Shown here: positions 34,376 to 40,330 of the stretch, in pieces
Position numbering within the stretch: position 1 is the stretch's first letter
How the letters are laid out: each line of letters begins with the position of its first letter
NCBI GenBank assembly: GCA_012271165.1
Contig: JAAXGX010000152.1
Span: 1 to 42,585, forward strand
Direction of reading: 5' to 3'
Length of the DNA: 42,585 bases
DNA from: Vicinamibacteraceae bacterium
Lineage (GTDB): Bacteria > Acidobacteriota > Vicinamibacteria > Vicinamibacterales > UBA8438
Made by a program: the position numbers and the translations under genes
Notes under the pieces: generated by a model
Told to the model about the DNA's origin: nothing
Database searches by the model: none
What the model saw: only the letters and a program-made list of their open reading frames with translations

Positions 34376-34734
34376 GAGAGCAACGGGGAGACGCCGGGGG
34401 TGCCGTGTCGCCGATAGTCATGCGTTCGCCGTTCGGCCTGGCGAGGCTGCATCGGCAGCAAGGGCGCGGTGCGGTCGACGGCTTGAATCTGGGACTTCTC
34501 GTCGACGCACAGCACGACGGCCTGGTCGTGCGGCTTGACGTAGAGGCCGACGATGTCGGGGGCCTTCTCGATCAACAGCGGGTCGGGCGACAGCTTGAAG
34601 GTCTCGCTCCGGTGGGGACGCAGCCCGAAGGCCCGCCAGTTGCGGCGCGGTGCGTGACCGCCGCGCCATCGACCAAGGTGCTGCCGCTCAGCTTCGGTGA
34701 GCACGATGGTAACCGTTGGGCGTCCTGCTCGCAT
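34376..34734 (-). pseudogene. IS630-family transposase remnant, internally deleted
   Basis: The reading frame keeps an IS630-type N-terminus (MRAGRPTVTIVLTEAERQHL) and then jumps, around residue 22-32, to the start of the DDE catalytic domain (FGLRPHRSETFKLSPDP, then VLCVDEKSQIQAVDRT with the first catalytic Asp, and QAERRTHDYRRHG). The helix-turn-helix region of roughly 110 residues is missing, and recognisable homology stops near 34380, so the later catalytic residues are lost. The open frame runs on to 34030 only by reading through the antisense of vapB. It is a dead fragment. Confidence 0.75.
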
Positions 34735-34833
34735 ACCATCTCTTTGGGCGGAAAAGTAGGGATCTATAGACTAAATAGCGCTTGGAAGCCAGCTTCTAAT
34801 CGATTCACCACAGCTCTTACTCAGCGACCCTGG

Positions 34834-34857
34834 CCACCAAATACGCCACCAAATACG
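34834..34857 (+). repeat. 12-bp perfect tandem duplication
   Basis: CCACCAAATACG occurs twice head to tail (34834-34845 and 34846-34857) and ends exactly where the 14-bp hairpin begins. Confidence 0.85.
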
Positions 34858-34892
34858 GTGTCGTGCATCATCAGGAACATGATGCACGACAC
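34858..34892. repeat. Perfect 14-bp inverted repeat with 7-nt loop
   Basis: GTGTCGTGCATCAT (34858-34871) and ATGATGCACGACAC (34879-34892) are exact reverse complements around CAGGAAC. There is no T-run after it, so it is not a typical terminator. A second inverted repeat, CATGGTTG (34897-34904) with CAACCATG (34923-34930), follows at once. Confidence 0.85.
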
Positions 34893-35042
34893 GCCTCATG
34901 GTTGTTATGGGCCAAGCGAAGGCAACCATGGGACGGTGGGCGAACTAGACATCAAGTCGCGATCGGCGCGACGGGCAAGGTGTGTTTCTTGTGGTCGGAC
35001 CTCCGGTGCGACGAGGTGCGATCCGCCAGCCGCCGCCCCGGC

Positions 35043-36215
35043 TCAGGCGATGCTTACCGTGCGCGGGAACTGCTGGTGGTTCTCCAGGCCCGTCTGCTTG
35101 TACTCCAGCTCCTCGGCGGTCGGCTGCACCCGGCCCTCGGCGTCGGTGGCGCGGGAGACGAGCGTGTGCTCGCCGGGGGTGGCGCCGTCCCAGTCGTAGC
35201 GGAACAGCTTCCAGGAGTAGGTGTCGGAGGCCGTGGCCGCGTCCAGCGCGGCGGGCTGCCAAGCGCCGCCGTCCACGCTGACCTCGACGGACTGCAGCGG
35301 GGTGCCGTCGTGGAGCACGAAGCCGTGGACCGTGTGGCGGCCGCCCGCGCGCGTCACGCGCGCGATGACCGACTTGACCCGCAGGCGGGTGATCTCGGTC
35401 TCGTGGTAGCTCACCTCGCCGTCGATCTCCTCGGCCCACAGCGTGCGGTACCAGCGGGCCTGCCACTTGCCCAGGAAGCGGTCCTGCTGCGCCCGGATGC
35501 GGGTCAGCCACTTGACGTTGCTGACGCCGTACCAGCCGGGTACGACGAGGCGCAGGGGGAAGCCCTGGTCGCGGGTGAGCGGCTCGCCGTTGAGCGCATA
35601 GGCCAGCAGCGGGTCGGGCCCCAGGGCGTCGGTGCGCGACATGCTGCGGGCGAACGGCTGATCGACCGCGTGGGTCTGCCCGCGGAAGTCGACCATCTCC
35701 TCGCCGTGGTCCGCGCCGAAGAAGACCACTTCGCGGGCCAGATCACGCAGGCCGACGTGCTCGAGCACCGTGCGCAGGCGGACGCCGGTCCAGCGGCCGT
35801 TGCTGGCCAGTCCCTGAATCATGCGGGGACTGTTGCCGGAGCATTCGAAGCCGGCGACGGTCTCGTCGCTGCCCATGCCGCGCAGGTCGGCGAGGGAGAG
35901 CTCTGCCGGCCGCTCGACCAGGCCGCTGATCTTCAGGCTGAACGCGCCGGGGTCGATCTCCGGCTTGTCGAAGTGCTGGATGGTGTAGAAGTCGTCGCGG
36001 GACGTGAGCGGGCCGGTGATCGTGCGGATGTCGAGGACCCGCCACGTCGGTCCGAGCGCCCCGCTGCCGAACTCGTCCGGCACGTCCGTGAACGGCACGA
36101 GCTCCTCGCCCTGGGCCAGGGCCGGCAGGGCCAGCTCCGGCCATCCGAACATGCCCAGGCCGGCGGCGGCGAGGCCGCCCTTCAGTAGCGTTCGACGGGT
36201 CGTCTGGTTCGCCAT
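35043..36215 (-). CDS. Sulfite oxidase-type molybdopterin oxidoreductase, Tat-exported
   Basis: A 390-residue molybdoenzyme with a twin-arginine signal (TTRRTLLKGGLAAAG). The sulfite-oxidase fold domain carries the molybdenum-ligating Cys125 in GFECSGNSP, and GWYGVSNVKWL is typical of the family's cofactor-binding end. The C-terminal Mo-co dimerisation (Ig-like) domain covers about residues 275-385 (VHGFVLHDGTPLQSVEVSVDGG). The length is normal for SorA/SoxC-type periplasmic enzymes. No haem domain and no SorB-type cytochrome gene is adjacent, so the electron acceptor is elsewhere. Sulfite is the default substrate, but the family is broader. It lies upstream of, and on the same strand as, nothing obviously linked. 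Confidence 0.92.
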   Translation of the reverse strand: MANQTTRRTLLKGGLAAAGLGMFGWPELALPALAQGEELVPFTDVPDEFGSGALGPTWRVLDIRTITGPLTSRDDFYTIQHFDKPEIDPGAFSLKISGLVERPAELSLADLRGMGSDETVAGFECSGNSPRMIQGLASNGRWTGVRLRTVLEHVGLRDLAREVVFFGADHGEEMVDFRGQTHAVDQPFARSMSRTDALGPDPLLAYALNGEPLTRDQGFPLRLVVPGWYGVSNVKWLTRIRAQQDRFLGKWQARWYRTLWAEEIDGEVSYHETEITRLRVKSVIARVTRAGGRHTVHGFVLHDGTPLQSVEVSVDGGAWQPAALDAATASDTYSWKLFRYDWDGATPGEHTLVSRATDAEGRVQPTAEELEYKQTGLENHQQFPRTVSIA

Positions 36216-36289
36216 CGTCTCATCCCTTCCGCTCGGATCGGCCGCCGCGACTGCACGGGATGCAGGTTACCACAGTCGGGGCGCGCGCC

Positions 36290-37132
36290 TCAGAACGCGT
36301 AGCGCATGGAAACGACGAGTCCATGGCCCGCGAGGTCGGCCGTCGTCTCGGCCAGCGCGATCTCCAGCGGCTCCCGTCTTCCGTCGCGCCACACGATGCG
36401 GCCGGCGCCGCGCCCGGTGTCGACAGCGCCCAGGTGCGTGTAGCGCCAGGCGACGTCGAGCGTCACCCCTGGTCCCAGGGCCGTTGCCACGCCCGCTGCG
36501 GGCATCCAGGCCAGGCTGACCTGCGGTCCGCCGGGTACGACCGTCGTGGTCCGCGGGAATTCCATGCGGGTCTCGCCAATCTCGACGCGGGACACGCCAG
36601 CGCCGCCGCCGGCGAACGGGACGAAGGGACCGAGACGGGGCAGGCCGAGCGCCGGGAGGTCCAGATACGCGGCCAGCAGGCCGGAGACCGCAGAGACGTC
36701 GGCAGAGACGTCCTGCCTGCCGCTGGTCTGGACGAAGTTCGCGCGCCCCTCGAACGGGGTCCGCGGGCGATGCACGACCACGGCCTCGATCCGCAGCGCG
36801 GCTCCCGCCGCGTAGCCGACCCCGAGCTCGTAGCCCGCCGTCGTCCCGAAACCGCCCAGGGTGCTCAGCGGCGCGCCGTCGAGCCCCGTGCCGCAGCCGT
36901 AGAGGGCGGCCGGCGACTCGCTGGCGCAGTTACGGTCCGCGAACCGCGCGCGGGCCGGGTGGTCGAGCACGGCTCCCGTGCGGAGATAGAGATCGTTGGG
37001 CGCCGGGGCCGACTGCGCGGACACGGCGGCGGTCCCGGCCGTCACGAGCGCCGCGGCCGCCGTTGCGGCCAGGGTGGCCCGGGGTCCTGCCGTGCGGCCG
37101 CGGCCGCGGCCGTCCTTCCGGTTGCCTGCCAT
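36290..37132 (-). CDS. Outer-membrane beta-barrel protein
   Basis: A 280-residue protein with a basic N-terminus (GNRKDGRGRGR) and a signal peptide ending AVSAQ. The mature part is rich in alternating strands (YELGVGYAAGAALRIEAVVV, FVPFAGGGAGVSRVEI, VTLDVAWRYTHLG) and ends with the outer-membrane signature GLVVSMRYAF (terminal Phe). It resembles small porin/OmpW or surface-antigen barrels. I chose the ATG at 37132 because GGGAG sits 6 bp upstream, whereas the ATG at 37138 directly abuts it. A Cys pair (NCASES...YGCG) may form a periplasmic or surface disulfide. Function unknown. Confidence 0.75.
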   Translation of the reverse strand: MAGNRKDGRGRGRTAGPRATLAATAAAALVTAGTAAVSAQSAPAPNDLYLRTGAVLDHPARARFADRNCASESPAALYGCGTGLDGAPLSTLGGFGTTAGYELGVGYAAGAALRIEAVVVHRPRTPFEGRANFVQTSGRQDVSADVSAVSGLLAAYLDLPALGLPRLGPFVPFAGGGAGVSRVEIGETRMEFPRTTTVVPGGPQVSLAWMPAAGVATALGPGVTLDVAWRYTHLGAVDTGRGAGRIVWRDGRREPLEIALAETTADLAGHGLVVSMRYAF

Positions 37133-37172
37133 GCGCATCTCCCGTTGCCGCCTGACCGGCGGGCGGCGGCGC

Positions 37173-37178
37173 TATAAT
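37173..37178 (+). promoter_or_regulatory. Candidate -10 box (TATAAT)
   Basis: A perfect TATAAT in the 82-bp divergent gap, 36 bp upstream of the ATG at 37215. No clear -35 at standard spacing. Confidence 0.5.
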
Positions 37179-37214
37179 GCCTTTTCCGGCTCAATTCCGC
37201 ACGAGGGGGACCTG

Positions 37215-37901
37215 ATGACGGCGGCCAGACTCGCACGCGCGGCAATGTTGGCCGCTCTGCTCTCGGCGCCGGGTACGGCCTGGTCGCAGGCTGCCGGCGG
37301 GGGCGGGCTGCCGCCGACGATCCCGCTCTTCCCGCTGCAGGACGTCGTCCTGTTCCCGAACATGTCGCGCCCCCTGCACATCTTCGAGGAGCGCTACCGC
37401 GACATGGTGACCGAGGCGGTCCAGGGCGACGGACTGATCGGGATGGTGCTGCTGCGGCCCGGCTACGAAGCGGACTACGAGGGCAATCCGCCCATCTTCG
37501 AGGTCGGCTGCGCGGGCGAGATCGTGCAGGCCGAGGAGCTCGACGACGGCCGCTGGCTCATCCTCCTGGAGGGCACGGTCCGCTTCCGTGTGCTCGGCGA
37601 GGACCACAGCCGGTCGTACCGCGTGGCCGACGTCGAGGCGCTGGCGGAGCAGAACGACCAGGACGACCGGCGCGTGCTGCGCGGCTATCGCGAGCAGCTC
37701 GCCGAGGTGTTCACCGCCATGGCGCCCAGCCGCGACACGCCGCCCGAGGACGTGTCGGACACGGATCTGGTCAACGCGCTGTCGCAGTTCCTGCCGCTCG
37801 CTCCGGAGGACCGCCAGGCGCTGCTCGAGGCGGCCGGGCCGCGGGCGCGCGCCGAGGCGCTGTTCGCGCTGATCGGCGAGCCGGCCGGGGGACCGCGGTG
37901 A
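37215..37901 (+). CDS. Exported LON substrate-binding (LAN-type) domain protein
   Basis: A 228-residue protein whose body matches the N-terminal substrate-binding domain of Lon protease: IPLFPLQDVVLFPNMSRPLHIFEERY (residues about 36-61), then GLIGMVLLRPGYE, VGCAGEIVQAEELDDGRWLILLEG and RFRVLG. Stand-alone proteins of this type are usually cytoplasmic. Here a hydrophobic N-terminus (RAAMLAALLSAPGTAWSQ) looks like a cleavable signal, which is unusual. The GAGGGGG upstream of the ATG at 37215 supports this start. No ATPase or protease domain follows. The stop overlaps the next start by 4 bp (GTGA), so it is coupled to member D of the unnamed family. Function unknown. Confidence 0.8.
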   Translation: MTAARLARAAMLAALLSAPGTAWSQAAGGGGLPPTIPLFPLQDVVLFPNMSRPLHIFEERYRDMVTEAVQGDGLIGMVLLRPGYEADYEGNPPIFEVGCAGEIVQAEELDDGRWLILLEGTVRFRVLGEDHSRSYRVADVEALAEQNDQDDRRVLRGYREQLAEVFTAMAPSRDTPPEDVSDTDLVNALSQFLPLAPEDRQALLEAAGPRARAEALFALIGEPAGGPR

Positions 37902-38947
37902 CGCCCGGGCGCCGCGCCGCGCGCGCGGCGGGCGTGCCGCTGCTGCTGGCCGCCGTGGCGCTGGCGCCAGCGGCGGCCGGCGCCCAGACCGGAGCGTCCG
38001 GACCGCAGCGAACCGCCTGGGGCGATCCCGATCTGCAGGGCGTCTGGGACTTCCGCACGATCACGCCGATGGAGCGGCCGGCGGAGCTGGCCGGCAAGGC
38101 GCTGCTGACCGCCGAGGAGGCCGCCGGCTTCGAGGCGCGGGAGAACCGGCGCCAGAACCGCGATCTGGTCGATCCGGAGCAGGGCGGGGCCATCTATCCG
38201 CCGGCCTCGGAAGGCGGGGTGGTGCCGTACAACGAGTTCTGGTACGACCGCGGCTCGTCGCTCGCGGCGGGCGGCCGCACGTCGCTCATCGTCGATCCGC
38301 CGGACGGACGGCTTCCGCCGCTGGTGCCGGGCACGGCGCAGCAGGGGCGCGCGGTCAGCGCCGACGTCGCCGGCGAACGCCCCGTCCGGTTCCGCAGCGG
38401 CGGGATCGGGGCGGACGGGCCGGAGGACCGCGCGCTCGGCGAGCGCTGTCTGCTCGGCTTCAACGCCGGGCCGCCGGTCATCCCCAGCGCCTACAACAAC
38501 ACGCTGCAGGTGCTGCAGACGCCCGACCACGTGGTGATCCTGAACGAGATGATCCACGACGCCCGCATCGTGCCGCTGGACGGCCGGGCGCATCTCGCGC
38601 CGTCGATCCGGCAGTGGATGGGCGATTCCCGCGGGCGCTGGGAGGGCGCCACGCTGGTGGTCGAGACCACCAACTTCAGCGCCAAGACGTCGAGCTTCAA
38701 TCCGACCATTCAGAGCGCCGTCGGCACGGGCGCGACGTTGCGTCTGGTGGAGAGGTTGACGCGGACCGGCGCGGGCGCGCTGCGCTACGAGTTCACCGTG
38801 GACGATCCCCACACCTTCACGCGGCCGTTCACCGGCGTCATTCCCATGGCGACGGCCGACGGACCGCTCTTCGAGTACGCCTGCCACGAGGGCAACTACG
38901 GGATGTTCAATCTTCTTGCGGGCGCCCGCGCGCAGGAACGACGGTGA
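37898..38947 (+). CDS. Unnamed secreted WEGDTLVVETTNF-family protein, member D
   Basis: A 349-residue exported protein, the longest of the four family members. The GTG at 37898 overlaps the LON-domain stop and opens a signal peptide ending AAAGAQ. The family core is present: WGDPDLQGVW...TPMERP, NTLQVLQTPDHVVIL, EMIHDARIVPLDGR, MGDSRGRWEGATLVVE, RLVERLTRTGAGALRYEFTV, FTRPFTGVIPM and YACHEGNYG. It has an extra segment at about residues 130-170 (VPGTAQQGRAVSADVAG). It groups with member B. The exported epoxide hydrolase follows 68 bp downstream. Function unknown; the recurring neighbours (hydrolases) suggest a secreted catabolic role. Confidence 0.75.
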   Translation: MTPGRRAARAAGVPLLLAAVALAPAAAGAQTGASGPQRTAWGDPDLQGVWDFRTITPMERPAELAGKALLTAEEAAGFEARENRRQNRDLVDPEQGGAIYPPASEGGVVPYNEFWYDRGSSLAAGGRTSLIVDPPDGRLPPLVPGTAQQGRAVSADVAGERPVRFRSGGIGADGPEDRALGERCLLGFNAGPPVIPSAYNNTLQVLQTPDHVVILNEMIHDARIVPLDGRAHLAPSIRQWMGDSRGRWEGATLVVETTNFSAKTSSFNPTIQSAVGTGATLRLVERLTRTGAGALRYEFTVDDPHTFTRPFTGVIPMATADGPLFEYACHEGNYGMFNLLAGARAQERR

Positions 38948-39015
38948 CGCGCGAACCGCGCGAACCGTGCACGCGCGCCGGATTGCCGGCGGGGGAGAGG
39001 CTGGCGAGGGAGAGG

Positions 39016-40296
39016 ATGACTGCGATGAGAACGTCGACGCCGCGCCCACTGGCCATGGCGCTTCTGCTGCTCGCGGCACTCGGACTGCTCGGCCCGCGCT
39101 TTCTCGGCCCCGTGGTCGTCGCGGGCCAGTCGGGCGCCGCTGAGGCCACGCCGTTCACCATCGACGTGCCGGACGCGGCGCTCGACGACCTGCAGCGGCG
39201 GCTGGCCCGCGCCCGCTTTCCGGACGAGCTCGACGGATCGGGCTGGACGCGCGGCACGGACCTGACCTACCTGCGGCAGCTCGTCGAGTACTGGCGGGAC
39301 GGCTACGACTGGCGCGCGCAGGAGCGTACGCTGAACGAGTTCCCGCACTTCACCATGAACGTCGACGGGCTGGACGTGCACTTCATCCATCGCCGCTCGC
39401 CGGAGCCGGACGCGCTGCCGCTCATGCTGATCCACGGCTGGCCCGGCACCTTCTTCGAGTTCTGGAAGACGGTCGACCGGCTCGCCGATCCGGTCCGCCA
39501 CGGCGGGAACGCGGAGGACGCCTTCCACGTGGTCGTCCCGTCGCTGCCCGGCTACGGGTTCTCGGAGCGCCCGCGCCGGATGGGGCACTCGCGGCGGCGG
39601 ACGGCCCGGATGTTCATGGAAGTGATGGCGCGGCTGGGCTACGACCGCTACGGCGTGCAGGCCGGCGACGTCGGCGCGAGCGTGGCGCACAACATGGCCG
39701 TGTACGACGCCGACCGCGTGGCGGGGCTGCACCTCAACAGTTGCGGCGGCGCGCCGCCCGACCCCGACAACCCGCACGCCGGCCTGACGGACGCCGAGAT
39801 CGAGCGGCTGCGCGAGCGGCGCGAGTACTTCAGCGACGAGGAGCGGGGCTATCAGCGCATCCAGGCGACCCGGCCGCAGACGCTCGGCTACGGGCTGAAC
39901 GATTCGCCCGTGGGCTTGGCCGCCTGGATCGTCGAGAAGTACCGCACCTGGTGCGACTGCGGCGGCGATCCGGAAGCAATCTTCACGAAGGACGAGCTGC
40001 TGAACACGGTGATGATCTACTGGGTGACGGAGACCGCCACTTCGGCGGCCCGCTACTACTACGAGGGCCAGCACATTCCCGAGCCGCCGTACGTGCCGCC
40101 GACCGACCGGGTGGCGGTGCCGACCGGCTGCACCGTCTTCCCCGGGGAGCTCGGCTTCAGCCCGCGGAGCTGGGCGGAGACCCGCTACAACGTCCAGCGG
40201 TTCACGTACATGGAGCGCGGCGGGCACTTCGCCGCGCTGGAGCAGCCGGAGCTGTTCAGCGACGAGCTGCGGGCGTTCTACCGCGAACTGCGCTAG
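39016..40296 (+). CDS. Exported epoxide hydrolase-type alpha/beta hydrolase
   Basis: A 426-residue alpha/beta hydrolase of the juvenile-hormone/microsomal-type epoxide hydrolase family. A signal peptide or anchor (about residues 10-35) precedes the N-terminal epoxide-hydrolase domain (PFTIDVPDAALDDLQRRLARARFPDEL). HGWPG (140-144) forms the oxyanion loop, and Asp218 in QAGDVGAS is in the nucleophile position. The His lies in ERGGHFAALEQPEL near the C-terminus. Such enzymes open epoxides to diols; most are cytoplasmic or membrane-bound, so export here is notable. GAGGGAGAGG precedes two in-frame ATGs (39016, 39025). The DUF5916 gene follows 34 bp downstream. Confidence 0.9.
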   Translation: MTAMRTSTPRPLAMALLLLAALGLLGPRFLGPVVVAGQSGAAEATPFTIDVPDAALDDLQRRLARARFPDELDGSGWTRGTDLTYLRQLVEYWRDGYDWRAQERTLNEFPHFTMNVDGLDVHFIHRRSPEPDALPLMLIHGWPGTFFEFWKTVDRLADPVRHGGNAEDAFHVVVPSLPGYGFSERPRRMGHSRRRTARMFMEVMARLGYDRYGVQAGDVGASVAHNMAVYDADRVAGLHLNSCGGAPPDPDNPHAGLTDAEIERLRERREYFSDEERGYQRIQATRPQTLGYGLNDSPVGLAAWIVEKYRTWCDCGGDPEAIFTKDELLNTVMIYWVTETATSAARYYYEGQHIPEPPYVPPTDRVAVPTGCTVFPGELGFSPRSWAETRYNVQRFTYMERGGHFAALEQPELFSDELRAFYRELR

Positions 40297-40330
40297 CGGC
40301 GGCGCAGCGCAAGGACCGGGGAGGCAACCG

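Larger units (their letters stand above)
34735..35042. other. Gene-free stretch, less GC-rich, with repeats and hairpins
   Basis: About 300 bp between the IS630 remnant and the molybdoenzyme gene. It is visibly richer in A and T than its surroundings. I see no convincing gene; it holds the 12-bp tandem repeat and two inverted repeats listed separately. It may be the residue of a mobile element or its insertion site. Confidence 0.5.

Noticed and set aside
34834-34892. Possible CRISPR array
   Set aside because: Only two contiguous 12-bp units with no spacers, and no cas genes nearby.
34858-34892. Rho-independent terminator
   Set aside because: The stem is perfect, but there is no T-run on either strand and no gene ends close to it.
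34735-35042. tRNA gene as an integration site
   Set aside because: I could not form a cloverleaf or find a T-arm motif in the AT-richer stretch.
34180-35199. Plus-strand open frame of 339 codons over the island
   Set aside because: It runs antisense to vapB and the IS630 remnant and through the hairpin region, with no recognisable domain.
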